From: Candidatus Defluviilinea proxima
Lineage (GTDB): Bacteria; Chloroflexota; Anaerolineae; Anaerolineales; Villigracilaceae
Reading direction: 5' to 3'
Assembly: GCA_016721115.1 (NCBI GenBank)
Contig: JADKIW010000001.1
Coordinates: 1,255,501 to 1,319,500, forward strand
Length of the DNA: 64,000 nucleotides
Made by a program: the position numbers and the translations under genes
The notes under the pieces: model-generated
The model's input: the letters and a program-made list of their open reading frames with translations, nothing else
The model's database searches: none
Told to the model about the DNA's origin: nothing
Part shown: positions 25,593 to 33,828 of the stretch, one piece after another
Position numbering within the stretch: position 1 is the first letter of the stretch
Layout: each line of letters starts with the position of its first letter

Positions 25593-25660
25593 CACAAAGG
25601 ACACGAAGGGCACTAAGGTTTAAAAAAAACAAAACCTTTGTGTACTTCGTGTCCTTTGTG
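25593..25660. repeat. Long hairpin repeat, probably a two-way terminator
   Basis: A perfect 16-bp inverted repeat (CACAAAGGACACGAAG, 25593-25608, and its complement, 25645-25660) encloses a second pair (AAGGTTT/AAACCTT), with A- and T-runs. It fills the gap between the convergent mvaD and fakA-like genes. The words resemble repeats scattered in many Chloroflexota genomes. It is not a CRISPR unit: there is only one copy. Confidence 0.8.
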
Positions 25661-25672
25661 GTAAAAAAAACT

Positions 25673-27349
25673 TTATTCCACTGAAATAATGAACTGATAG
25701 TGCGGTTGCCCGCCTTCTTGCACTTCCACTTCCAAATTGGAATATTTTTCCCTTACAACATCAGCAATACGATTTGCTTCTGCGTGCGGCATATTCTCGC
25801 CATAGAAAAGTGTTGTGATTTCACAATTATCAGCGCCCGCTTTCTCAAGGAAACCTAAAACACCTTCCTCCACCGAACCTGCTGAGATCACAAGTTTGCC
25901 ATCGAGCAGGGCGATGACTTGTCCCTCTTTTACGTTCACGCCATCGATCTCAACATTGCGCACAGCGACAGTGATCTCGCCGGTCTTGACGGTGCTCAAA
26001 GCTTTGATCATTTTTTCGGCGACCGAATTAACCTCCCCGTCGGGTTGAAGCGAGAGCATGGCGGCCAATCCTTGTGGGACGGTGCGACTCGGCACAACGG
26101 CCACGTCCTTCACTGTCACTTCCTTTGCTTGATTCGCAGTCATGACAATGTTTTTGTTGTTCGGCAGGATGATGATCTTATCCGTCGGTAGATTTTCAAA
26201 TGATGCGAGAAGATCCTGCGTGGAGGGATTCATCGTTTGCCCGCCAGAGACAACCGCCGCCGCCCCCAAACTCGCAAAGATGCGACTCAAACCAGCGCCA
26301 GGAGAAACGACGACCACTGCGATCTGCCCGGCATCCACAGCATTGAACTTGATAGGCTGTTTATGCGCGCTCTTTGAAATATCATCCATTTGCGCGAGCA
26401 GGTTTTCCATTGCCACTTTTGTGATCGTGCCAATGCCCATGATGTAATCAATGGGTTCATATCGTTTTTCGAGCGGCACATGGATGTGCATGCGATACAT
26501 GCCATCGCCTTCACCCACCTGAATAGAAGTCCCCATTTCTTCAAGCTTGCTATAGAACGATTGCAATTGGAAACCATCGTTGGGGAAGAAGTCCACAACC
26601 ACTTCGTAATCCTGTCCCTCTTCCACTTCTTGCATCGCGTTATCGAAATTCATCGCAGACAAAGATTGCACAGTCGCCAGCGGCATATCGAGCGGTTCGC
26701 CATGCACATGTCGCAACATGCCCTCTAAAATAAAGAAGAGACCCTTGCCGCCTGAATCCACTACACCTGCCTGTTTAAGAACAGGAAGATATTCGGGCGT
26801 CTTTTGGACAGTTTCATCAGCCGCCTGCACAGCCACTTCCAGAATGTCAATCGCATCTCGCTTCTCAGCGGACCCGAGGCCTGCTTCTGTTCCAGATGCA
26901 ATTCCTTTGGCGACAGTTAAGATCGTGCCTTCCACAGGTTTGACCACACCTTTGTAAGCTGTATCGCGCATTTCAGCGAACGCTTTGACGAGAGTCTCTG
27001 CATCGAGTGTTTCATGATCTTGTACGCCGCGTGCAAACCCGCGCCATAACTGTGAAAGGATCACGCCTGAATTGCCGCGCGCTCCCATCAATGCGCCTTT
27101 TGCCACCAGACCGGCCATCTTCCCAAAGTGTTTCTCTCCTGAATCTTTTACTTCGTTATATGCGGCTGTCAACGTAAGGAGCATATTCGTGCCGGTGTCC
27201 CCATCTGGCACCGGGAATACATTTAACGAGTTCACGATCTGCTGATTTGTGCGAAGCCACATCAAACCGGCTTCCACCAGCCGCTTCAGGGACTGGCCAT
27301 CAATTTTTACCTTGCGGAGTTTCTCTACGCGCGTGGGGTTTACTGCCAT
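25673..27349 (-). CDS. DhaL/DegV-like kinase, FakA/YloV family
   Basis: A 558-residue protein of the FakA (YloV) type. The N-terminal DhaL-like domain (about 15-210) carries the ATP and Mg motif NVFPVPDGDTGTNM (about 44-57) and GARGNSGVILSQLWRG (about 91-106). A middle and C-terminal region (about 230-558) corresponds to the FakA parts that contact the fatty-acid-binding partner FakB. In Firmicutes it phosphorylates FakB-bound fatty acids for phospholipid synthesis. No DegV/FakB gene is seen in the window. It follows asp23 by 17 bases on the same strand, an arrangement known from Bacillus (yloU-yloV). Confidence 0.85.
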   Translation of the reverse strand: MAVNPTRVEKLRKVKIDGQSLKRLVEAGLMWLRTNQQIVNSLNVFPVPDGDTGTNMLLTLTAAYNEVKDSGEKHFGKMAGLVAKGALMGARGNSGVILSQLWRGFARGVQDHETLDAETLVKAFAEMRDTAYKGVVKPVEGTILTVAKGIASGTEAGLGSAEKRDAIDILEVAVQAADETVQKTPEYLPVLKQAGVVDSGGKGLFFILEGMLRHVHGEPLDMPLATVQSLSAMNFDNAMQEVEEGQDYEVVVDFFPNDGFQLQSFYSKLEEMGTSIQVGEGDGMYRMHIHVPLEKRYEPIDYIMGIGTITKVAMENLLAQMDDISKSAHKQPIKFNAVDAGQIAVVVVSPGAGLSRIFASLGAAAVVSGGQTMNPSTQDLLASFENLPTDKIIILPNNKNIVMTANQAKEVTVKDVAVVPSRTVPQGLAAMLSLQPDGEVNSVAEKMIKALSTVKTGEITVAVRNVEIDGVNVKEGQVIALLDGKLVISAGSVEEGVLGFLEKAGADNCEITTLFYGENMPHAEANRIADVVREKYSNLEVEVQEGGQPHYQFIISVE

Positions 27350-27366
27350 CAGTTTTTTCTCCGCTC

Positions 27367-27723
27367 TTAGTCTGTATTGCTAACCCGTAAGCCTGCTACA
27401 TGAACATTGACACTGTTCACTCTGAGACCGAGTGCTTTTTCTACATGGAATCGAACCGTGTTCTTTACGCTCTCTGCTACGCTATTAATACGCGTGCCGA
27501 ATTCAACGATGATCTGTACTTCAATATCGATCTCGTCTCCGTTGTAATGTACAGATACGCCTTTCAATGGCTCGCGCGTGATCGTTTTGACGATCCCGTC
27601 TGCGATATTTTTTGGCGCAAGCCCAACCACACCATATGATTCGAGTACGGCGCGATGAGCAATGGTAGCTACTGCATTTGGGGATATATGAATCCCGCCC
27701 AAAGATGTTGTTTCTTCGCCCAT
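27367..27723 (-). CDS. Asp23/Gls24 family protein
   Basis: A 118-residue soluble protein. The motif GGIHISPNAVATIAHRAVLE at the start, GVVGLAP, and the long segment ending in VNSVNVHVAGL are characteristic of the family (YloU in Bacillus, alkaline shock protein 23 in Staphylococcus), linked with envelope stress and membrane-associated filaments. GAGAGGA stands 4 bases before the ATG. It is co-directional with the FakA-like gene. Confidence 0.9.
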   Translation of the reverse strand: MGEETTSLGGIHISPNAVATIAHRAVLESYGVVGLAPKNIADGIVKTITREPLKGVSVHYNGDEIDIEVQIIVEFGTRINSVAESVKNTVRFHVEKALGLRVNSVNVHVAGLRVSNTD

Positions 27724-27883
27724 GGTTTCCTCTCAGATTTTTGTTCAACCCGAAGGCCCCGTCGGCATAGTTTTGGCCGGGAGCACATAAGGGACGTTTA
27801 TTTTACTTCTTCTTTGATCCCTTTTCCTTGATTTTACCTTTGATTGGGGAAAAATAAGCCTGTTGTTTTGATATGACGATGTC

Positions 27884-27912
27884 TTGCCTGCAATCAGGTC
27901 ACGTGATAAAAT
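27884..27912 (+). promoter_or_regulatory. Promoter of rpmB
   Basis: TTGCCT (27884-27889), 17-bp spacer, then TAAAAT (27907-27912), preceded by TGA, giving an extended -10. It lies 62 bases before the rpmB start, allowing a normal leader. Confidence 0.6.
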
Positions 27913-27974
27913 GTCGTGCCTTCGGGAAAGGCATTCGTAATCGGAATTATAGCAAGAAAGGAAGTTATACCAAC

Positions 27975-28160
27975 ATGGCCAAATGCGCACATTGTGGAAA
28001 GTCCACAACCTTCGGACACAGCCGCTCCTTCTCTCAACGAGCCACCAACCGCACGTTCAAACCGAACCTGCAGAAGACCCTCGTGATGGAAAAGGGCCGC
28101 GCCGTGAGCAAGGTACTTTGCACCAAATGCATCAAAACGATGGCGAAGTCTGCCGCGTAA
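27975..28160 (+). CDS. rpmB: 50S ribosomal protein L28
   Basis: A 61-residue ribosomal protein of the large subunit. It has the typical start (AKCAHCGKSTTFGHSRSFS) and conserved RTFKPNLQK. Both zinc-binding Cys pairs (CAHC, CTKC) are present, so it is the zinc-dependent (C+) form. AAGGAAG precedes the ATG at 27975; an in-frame extension upstream to 27873 is not expected for the family. A terminator follows directly. In Bacillus the gene lies between rpe and yloU on the same strand; here it is inverted. Confidence 0.96.
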   Translation: MAKCAHCGKSTTFGHSRSFSQRATNRTFKPNLQKTLVMEKGRAVSKVLCTKCIKTMAKSAA

Positions 28161-28174
28161 GTATCGGTTTTCCG

Positions 28175-28212
28175 AAACAAAAAATCATGGTCACACCATG
28201 ATTTTTTTGTTT
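28175..28212. terminator. Two-way terminator between rpmB and rpe
   Basis: A stem of about 17 bp centred on CATGGT/ACCATG with flanking A- and T-runs and a 3-base loop. It lies just after the rpmB stop and abuts the stop of the convergent rpe gene. Confidence 0.88.
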
Positions 28213-28871
28213 TAAAGGTGGGAGCGCAAGGCTCTGATGCCTGCTTCTATACCTTGTGGATGTTTGAAGACGGATGTCCCTGCCACAAAAGCGGTTATAC
28301 CCGCTTCCTTCAATGACGAAATGGTCTCCACGCTGACTCCACCATCTACTTCGAGCCATGCGGAGGAACCCAAATCGTCCAGCTTTTTACGGATCTCTCT
28401 GATCCTTGTAATGGCCTCAGGGATAAAGCCCTGCCCACCGAACCCGGGATTCACGCTCATGACCAACACTAGGTCTGCGAGGCCGAGAACCGGCTCTATC
28501 GCCCCGACAGCTGTCCCCGGATTCAACACCACGCCTGCCCGGCACCCCAATGACTTGATGTGTCCCAACGTCCGGTGCAAATGTGGACAGGTTTCCACAT
28601 GGACGGTTAATCCACTGGCACCGGCTTTGGCAAATGTTTCAAGGTGATCTTCGGGTTTCTCGATCATCAAATGCACATCGAGCGGAAGTTTTGTCACACG
28701 ACGGCATGCTTCCACGACAAACTGCCCCATCGTGATGTTCGGGACGAATCGGCCATCCATCACATCCACATGGATCCAGTCTGCGCCTGCGGCTTCGGCG
28801 GCGGCAATTTCTTTGCCAAGTTGGGTCATGTCTGCGGCAAGGATGGAGGGAGCGATAATATATTTGTTCAT
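28212..28871 (-). CDS. rpe: Ribulose-phosphate 3-epimerase
   Basis: A 219-residue TIM-barrel enzyme that interconverts ribulose 5-phosphate and xylulose 5-phosphate in the pentose phosphate pathway. All key motifs are present: APSILAADMT with the Ser and first catalytic region, HVDVMDGRFVPN (metal His and catalytic Asp), LDVHLMIEKP, VMSVNPGFGGQ, and EVDGGVS with the second catalytic Asp. It begins 9 bases after the Ser/Thr kinase gene on the same strand, so they are probably co-transcribed. Confidence 0.96.
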   Translation of the reverse strand: MNKYIIAPSILAADMTQLGKEIAAAEAAGADWIHVDVMDGRFVPNITMGQFVVEACRRVTKLPLDVHLMIEKPEDHLETFAKAGASGLTVHVETCPHLHRTLGHIKSLGCRAGVVLNPGTAVGAIEPVLGLADLVLVMSVNPGFGGQGFIPEAITRIREIRKKLDDLGSSAWLEVDGGVSVETISSLKEAGITAFVAGTSVFKHPQGIEAGIRALRSHL

Positions 28872-28880
28872 TGATTGAAT

Positions 28881-29969
28881 TTATCGAGGGTTGTACAAAA
28901 TAAAGATATAGATCCAGAAAAGGATCAACCCACCGACGGAGAGAAGAGCCATCAAACCGAGGCCAATGCTCAACCAATCTATCTCAGGGAGATAAACTTC
29001 GGGTATGGTAATTTCCGGGATGGTAATCGTAGGTTGTGTTCGCGGTTTTGATATGTTTACAGGTTGAGATGGCTGTGAGACCGGCTCTTGATAGGTTGAA
29101 TTTGCTTCAGGAGTCAAACTGAGCGCAGGCGAGGGCGTTGCTTCGCGTTGTGTACCAAAACGCAATAGGACTCGTCCGAGTTGGTCTGCGGTACGGTAAC
29201 GTGCGGCGGGTTCCTTGGAGAGAACCTTCAAAATGATCTCTTCGAGTGCGGGTGGAATATCAGGGATGTATTCGCGTGGCGGAATTGGGTCTTGCTCAAG
29301 ATGCAATCTGGCAAGCTCATCGCTTGAAGGCGCATTGAATGGAAGCGCACCTGTGATGGTCTCATAGAGAACGATACCCAGCGAATAGACGTCGGATGCA
29401 GGGGAAGGCGCTTCACCCATGGCTTGTTCGGGCGAGAAGTATTGTGGTGAACCCCAAACTACGTCCGCGCGTTCATCAGGCATGATGGTTGAGAGGGCGC
29501 GTGCGATACCAAAGTCTGTGACCTTGAGGCGGTTATCCGGTGTAACGATCATGTTGTGCGGCTTGATGTCACAGTGGACCAGGCCGGCGCGGTGGGCGTA
29601 GCCGATACCTGCACAGGCTTGCACGATCAACGGGATGGCATCCTCTACACGATACCGTCCACGTTGGCGGAGGATGGTTTTCAGATCCTTGCCGGGGAGA
29701 TATTCCATGACGATATACAGTTGTTCATAATCGAACCCGAAATCATGGACGGTGACAATGTTGGGATGAGAGAGATTAGCCGCGGCACGCGCCTCCATAC
29801 GGAAACGCTCCTGGAAATCTGTGTCATCTGAATATTTTTCGTGAAGTATCTTGATCGCGACCGAACGTTCGAGCATTAAGTCGCGCGCGCGGAACACATC
29901 AGCCATTCCCCCGGAGCCGATGCGTTCGAGTAATTGATAACGGTTGTTGAGTACTGAACCTTCTTCCAT
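28881..29969 (-). CDS. Membrane-anchored Ser/Thr protein kinase
   Basis: A 362-residue PknB/PrkC-like kinase. The catalytic domain (about 10-270) holds the Gly loop GSGGMADVF, the VAIKIL Lys (about 39), the catalytic loop HCDIKPHN (about 133-140, with Cys in place of the usual Arg of HRD) and DFG in VTDFGIA. A Pro/Thr-rich linker leads to a single membrane helix (about 335-357) and only a few residues outside. The PASTA repeats usual in PrkC-type kinases are missing, so it cannot sense muropeptides the same way. The HCD change is common in PknB-like kinases that do not need activation-loop phosphorylation. It lies upstream of rpe, as prkC does in Bacillus. Confidence 0.92.
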   Translation of the reverse strand: MEEGSVLNNRYQLLERIGSGGMADVFRARDLMLERSVAIKILHEKYSDDTDFQERFRMEARAAANLSHPNIVTVHDFGFDYEQLYIVMEYLPGKDLKTILRQRGRYRVEDAIPLIVQACAGIGYAHRAGLVHCDIKPHNMIVTPDNRLKVTDFGIARALSTIMPDERADVVWGSPQYFSPEQAMGEAPSPASDVYSLGIVLYETITGALPFNAPSSDELARLHLEQDPIPPREYIPDIPPALEEIILKVLSKEPAARYRTADQLGRVLLRFGTQREATPSPALSLTPEANSTYQEPVSQPSQPVNISKPRTQPTITIPEITIPEVYLPEIDWLSIGLGLMALLSVGGLILFWIYIFILYNPR

Positions 29970-29998
29970 AACATCGAAGATTATATCATTTGGATCGA

Positions 29999-30075
29999 CC
30001 CCTACCGCCGCTATCGCGGCACCTCCCCCATTTTCTAACGAACTTCAGTTGGAAAATGGGGGAGGCTGAGAGGGG
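29999..30075. repeat. GC-rich palindromic element between kinase and lipid-kinase genes
   Basis: A 14-bp perfect inverted repeat, CCTCCCCCATTTTC (30022-30035) and its complement (30052-30065), is flanked by an outer CCCCT/AGGGG pair and preceded by a small hairpin (GCCGC/GCGGC, 30007-30020). The core words CCCCCATTTTC and GAAAATGGGGG are shared with the palindrome inside tlyA (47077-47133), so both look like copies of one element. Confidence 0.75.
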
Positions 30076-30080
30076 ACGGG

Positions 30081-30086
30081 TATAAT
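30081..30086 (+). promoter_or_regulatory. -10 element of the lipid kinase gene (leaderless)
   Basis: A perfect TATAAT lies 7 bases before the ATG at 30094, with no ribosome site between. It follows the palindromic element directly. Confidence 0.55.
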
Positions 30087-30093
30087 CTCGCCC

Positions 30094-31038
30094 ATGCGAA
30101 GTGCTGTCATCATCTACAACCCTGCGGCGGGACGGTATTCTGTAAAGCCGTTCATCAAATCTGCTGTCAAGGAATTGGAGATGGCCGGTTGGAAAGTGGA
30201 TGTAGAAGAAACTCAAAGTGGCGCACACACTATCGAGTTGGCGAAGCAGGCTTCGGCTGAGAAAAGAGACGCGGTGTTTGCCGTCGGGGGAGATGGCACG
30301 ATCGGGAATGTTGTCAACGGATTAATCGGCACACAGACCGCTTTGGGAGTCCTGCCTTCAGGAACAGCCAACGTGTGGAGTATCGAATTGGGATTAAGCC
30401 CGTTCGCATGGACTCGTCCGTGGGTGTTGCAAAAGAATGCGTCCATTTTGGCAAATGCGCCGTGTCATTCCATAGACGTTGGAACGTGCAATCAATATTC
30501 GTTCATGATGTGGGCGGGCATTGGGTTGGACGCGCTGACGATCCATTCAATGGAGCCGCGTATACGGCTTGAAAAATTTTTCAACATGCCTGAATATGCG
30601 GCGCGAACGATCTGGCAAGCCGCACAATGGAGTGGTGATAAATTGCGTTTATGGGCCGATGGTGTGGAAGTGGAAGGAACCTATATTGTTGCGGTTTCTA
30701 CGAACATCCGTCATTACATGGGCGGGCATTCCAAACTTTCGCCCGATGCGTATCTCGATGATGGCTTGCTCGATATCTGGTTGTTCAGCGGGAACAATCT
30801 TGGTGATGCATTGCGTCATGCTTATAACATGTGGCGTGGGCATCATCTCAACGCCGAGGATGTGCGGCGTATCACGTTCAATAGTTTGCGTATCGAAGGT
30901 GCTGAGCCATTTTGGATCCAGACAGATGGCGAGCCACGTGGTTCTGCACAAAGCGCCGAGATCAATATCCAATCGCGCGCATTGAAAATGCTTATGCCTC
31001 CGCATGGTTTGGAATTATTGAAATATAGTAATGGATGA
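30094..31038 (+). CDS. Diacylglycerol kinase-family lipid kinase (YegS/DgkB-like)
   Basis: A 314-residue soluble lipid kinase. The nucleotide-binding part (about 1-140) has the conserved NPAAGR at the start, FAVGGDGTIGNVVNGL (about 64-79) and LGVLPSGTANVW. The C-terminal beta-sandwich (about 145-310) includes DVGTCN and DGLLDIWLF. The family phosphorylates diacylglycerol, sphingosine-like lipids or undecaprenol-type substrates; the substrate here cannot be told. The start is set by TATAAT 7 bases upstream. It is followed by an SH3-like membrane protein. Confidence 0.9.
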   Translation: MRSAVIIYNPAAGRYSVKPFIKSAVKELEMAGWKVDVEETQSGAHTIELAKQASAEKRDAVFAVGGDGTIGNVVNGLIGTQTALGVLPSGTANVWSIELGLSPFAWTRPWVLQKNASILANAPCHSIDVGTCNQYSFMMWAGIGLDALTIHSMEPRIRLEKFFNMPEYAARTIWQAAQWSGDKLRLWADGVEVEGTYIVAVSTNIRHYMGGHSKLSPDAYLDDGLLDIWLFSGNNLGDALRHAYNMWRGHHLNAEDVRRITFNSLRIEGAEPFWIQTDGEPRGSAQSAEINIQSRALKMLMPPHGLELLKYSNG

Positions 31039-31051
31039 AATATAGGTGAAT

Positions 31052-31522
31052 ATGAACGTTCGTCAACTTTTTAATCGATGGGTCATTCTAGGTGCTGTGG
31101 TTGTTGCTGGACTTTTGATCCTCATTACAATCATTGCCATTGGAATAACAACCGCGCCTCGATCTTTAGACGTTGGGTTTGCTCCTGCTGATTTGACCGT
31201 GATCCCCGCCCCAACCGCTACTCCCAATGTCACAGCGACAGCTACCATTGATCCCTTTGCGCCATCCCCTGTCCCAACAGGACTCGCGATTGGCAATTAC
31301 GCACAGATCACCGGCACCGGAGGCGAAGGGTTACGCATCCGCTCTGAACCGGGCCTGAACGGCAACCCCGTCTTTCTTGGGTTTGATTCAGAAGCCTTCC
31401 TCGTGAAGGATGGTCCGCGTGAGGCAGATGGATATGTGTGGTGGTATATCGTTGCGCCTTACGATGAAGCGCGCGCTGGCTGGGCCGCCTCTGATTTTTT
31501 GACCTACGTCCCCTCACCGTAA
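31052..31522 (+). CDS. Membrane-anchored SH3b-domain protein
   Basis: A 156-residue protein. One N-terminal membrane helix (about 10-33) is followed by a Pro/Thr-rich tether (about 48-75) and an SH3b-type domain (about 82-150; GEGLRIRSEPGLNG, then WWYIVAP and GWAASDFL). SH3b domains of this kind bind peptidoglycan or ligands outside the cell. ATG at 31052 sits behind AGGTGA; GTG at 31046 is an alternative adding two residues. It follows the lipid kinase closely and is probably in its operon. Confidence 0.8.
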   Translation: MNVRQLFNRWVILGAVVVAGLLILITIIAIGITTAPRSLDVGFAPADLTVIPAPTATPNVTATATIDPFAPSPVPTGLAIGNYAQITGTGGEGLRIRSEPGLNGNPVFLGFDSEAFLVKDGPREADGYVWWYIVAPYDEARAGWAASDFLTYVPSP

Positions 31523-31534
31523 ACTATTGTATGT

Positions 31535-31561
31535 TGTAGGGCACAGCGGGGCGCCTCTACA
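31535..31561. repeat. Small intergenic palindrome (TGTAGG family)
   Basis: TGTAGGGC and GCCTCTACA form an imperfect hairpin directly before the ribosome site of the DUF971 gene. It resembles the unit at 22958-22986. Confidence 0.55.
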
Positions 31562-31570
31562 GGAGAAATT

Positions 31571-31921
31571 ATGAACGAAAGACCAACTGGTATTACAGCA
31601 AATAAAAAAGAGAAAGAATTTCAAGTGACTTGGAACGACGGTCACGTAAGTGTGTATCCGTTTGAACTGTTGCGTGCGGCCTGTCCCTGCGCCTCATGCC
31701 GTGGCGGACACGAGAACATGAAGTCCGAGCCTGATGCGGAAGTGTTCGAAAAGAAACTTGGCGACTCTCCCTCTACAAGAATAGCCAATGTTGTTGCCGT
31801 GGGCTCCTATGCCCTGACCATCGTGTGGGAAGACGGTCACGATTACGGCATTTTCAATTGGCATTATCTGCGGGCGTTATGTCCATGTGAGGAAGACCGA
31901 AAGAAATATGGGAAGGCGTAA
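31571..31921 (+). CDS. DUF971 (GBBH-like N-terminal domain) protein
   Basis: A 116-residue soluble protein of the DUF971 family, which matches the N-terminal part of gamma-butyrobetaine hydroxylase. The patterns FQVTWNDGHVSVYPFELLRAAC, interrupted here by design only in my quotation, are seen as VTWNDGHVSVYPF (about 19-31), LRAACPCASCRGGH with several Cys residues (about 33-47), VGSYALTIVWEDGHDYGIFNW (seen from about 77) and YLRALCPCEE. The Cys sets may bind a metal. GGAGAAATT precedes the ATG. Members often sit beside iron-sulfur or Mrp genes; none is present here. Confidence 0.87.
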   Translation: MNERPTGITANKKEKEFQVTWNDGHVSVYPFELLRAACPCASCRGGHENMKSEPDAEVFEKKLGDSPSTRIANVVAVGSYALTIVWEDGHDYGIFNWHYLRALCPCEEDRKKYGKA

Positions 31922-31923
31922 CA

Positions 31924-31953
31924 AAAAGGCGACTGATTTCTCAGTCGCCTTTT
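31924..31953. terminator. Two-way terminator between DUF971 and TPR genes
   Basis: A 13-bp stem (AAAAGGCGACTGA and complement, loop TTTC) with flanking A- and T-runs, between the stops of the two convergent genes. Confidence 0.9.
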
Positions 31954-31956
31954 TTA

Positions 31957-33789
31957 TTATGGAGCCGGTGTCTTTGTAGGTGTCGGCGTTATCGTGGGAC
32001 TTGGTGTCTTCGTTGGTGTGACCGGTTTGGTGGCGGTCACAGGCTTGGTTTTCGTCGGAGATGCTGTCGGTAATGGTGTACGAATATCCAGCAAATGCTC
32101 TTCAGCCGTCTTGCGCATTTCAGCGGTCATAGCGCTTGCAGGGAGATCTAAAAGCTGTTGCCAATACTCTGCGGCATCTTTGGGTTCTTTACGTGTCTCA
32201 TGGACGATGGCCGCCCAGTAATAGGCTCTTGCCTTCTGTTCATCGGTTTCGGCGAGTTGAAGGGTCAGAGCCAGATCAACTAAAGCGGTGCCATTACGGT
32301 TGTTCAATAGGTGGGTACGGACCAGTCCCAGATTGGCTTCGAACAAATCAGGATAGGCGTTCAGTGCACGTTCGCGGTCTGCATCCGCTTCTGGACCGTT
32401 GCCTAATTCCACGTTCGCGAGGAAACGATAGAGATACGGTTCACTGCGGTTACGATCTTTCTTGATGACTTCATTCATCGCTTGGATGGCTAGTTCGTAA
32501 TTGCCGAAATTGAATTGAAGTTTTCCAAGTTCAAGGTACGATGCGGCATCGCCTGGACCATATTTCAGGTAAATATCAAAGTTCTTTGTGGCTTCATCGT
32601 TGTTGCCCATCGCCGCGTTGATGCGCCCGAGCAACAAATAGTTTTGCAGGTTGGTTACGTCAAGTTCTGTGACGGTATTGGCCGCGTCCAGTGCGGAATT
32701 CAAATCGCCTTCTTGTAAGCGGGCCAGCGCAAGATAATAGAACACAAGTGGTGACCCCGGCATGAGCCTGTTCGCTTCGCCCAAGTCTGCTACGGCACCT
32801 GCGATATCGTTGTCTCGTATCTTGACGCGACTGCGTTCGAGATAGGCCTCACCGAAGTTGGCATCATATTGAATAGCCTGATCCAATATCGGCAGGACGT
32901 TTGCATTCGGGTCGTTCATCAATTTGACACGCGCAAGTCCCACATACGCAGGCCCGAATTCTGCTTTCTTGGTGATAGCTTCGTTGTAATATCTTTGGGC
33001 ATTTCCGGCGTCGTTCTTGAAGCGATAGGATTCACCCAGATAGTAATAGGCAAACACAGCGTTTGGATCGGCTGTAATAACCTTATTAAGCGCTTCAATG
33101 GCGCCATCCCAATCACCAGCCTTATAGGCACGGTCGAACTGTAACAAGTAATCAGATGTGAGTGGAGAACGCTCTGCATCTACATATAGAGCTGTAGGCG
33201 TGTACTTTACACCGAACACTTCGGCCAGCCCACCGGGCGTGCCAACCACTTGTGTTTGTGGCTTACCGCCTTGCGCTGTAACTGTGACTGTGAAAGTAGG
33301 AGATGGTCCGGGTGTAACCGTGGCCGGTCGATTGGCGGCATTGCGTTCTGCGGTTGGGATCACATATCCAAACGTGATGCCGCTTGCGATGACGCCGATC
33401 ATCAAGATGACGAGTCCCAAACGGAAAACGGGACTGGCCCTGACCGCCGCCCATCCCTTCAACTTTGGTTTCTCATGCGCGAGTAAAAGGTTTTGCTCCC
33501 AAAGGCGCGGACGATTCAATGAGAAAGGCGGAACGTTTTCATCCGCAGGCAAAACTCCCAGCAGAGTTAAGCCTCGTTTCGCTGTGACATTTTCAGGGTC
33601 CAGTTTGAGTGCTGTTTGGAGACAGTAGATTTTCTCTTTTGTGGTTTCCATCGCCCCGCTTAACCAAATCCAATATTCCACATTCCCCTGATCGTTCTTC
33701 AGAAGTTCGGTCAACAGTTCACGCGCGCGGGCTTTGTTCCCGTCGCGTAGTACATTTACTGCTTCTTGTAGAATGACGTCATCGGCCAT
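31957..33789 (-). CDS. Membrane-anchored TPR protein
   Basis: A 610-residue protein. The N-terminal cytoplasmic part (about 1-115) holds TPR-like helices. One membrane helix (about 122-145) and a Thr/Pro segment follow. About 350 residues of TPR repeats lie outside (about 210-570; units such as AYYYLGESYRFKNDAGNAQRYYNEA are only indicated by their start). It ends in a repeated TPTKT/TPSPT tail, as in other surface proteins of the window. It probably organises protein complexes across the membrane; no enzymatic motif was seen. Confidence 0.8.
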   Translation of the reverse strand: MADDVILQEAVNVLRDGNKARARELLTELLKNDQGNVEYWIWLSGAMETTKEKIYCLQTALKLDPENVTAKRGLTLLGVLPADENVPPFSLNRPRLWEQNLLLAHEKPKLKGWAAVRASPVFRLGLVILMIGVIASGITFGYVIPTAERNAANRPATVTPGPSPTFTVTVTAQGGKPQTQVVGTPGGLAEVFGVKYTPTALYVDAERSPLTSDYLLQFDRAYKAGDWDGAIEALNKVITADPNAVFAYYYLGESYRFKNDAGNAQRYYNEAITKKAEFGPAYVGLARVKLMNDPNANVLPILDQAIQYDANFGEAYLERSRVKIRDNDIAGAVADLGEANRLMPGSPLVFYYLALARLQEGDLNSALDAANTVTELDVTNLQNYLLLGRINAAMGNNDEATKNFDIYLKYGPGDAASYLELGKLQFNFGNYELAIQAMNEVIKKDRNRSEPYLYRFLANVELGNGPEADADRERALNAYPDLFEANLGLVRTHLLNNRNGTALVDLALTLQLAETDEQKARAYYWAAIVHETRKEPKDAAEYWQQLLDLPASAMTAEMRKTAEEHLLDIRTPLPTASPTKTKPVTATKPVTPTKTPSPTITPTPTKTPAP

Positions 33790-33828
33790 GTGCTGATTTT
33801 ACCCTACTCGTCCCTGAACCTATAAAAA

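Noticed and set aside
25593..25660. Possible CRISPR repeat or small RNA gene
   Set aside because: Only one hairpin exists between two convergent stops, with A- and T-runs, as in a terminator; no promoter was seen.
29970..30093. Riboswitch or attenuator before the lipid kinase gene
   Set aside because: The hairpins lie upstream of the -10 element, so they are not in the transcript of that gene.
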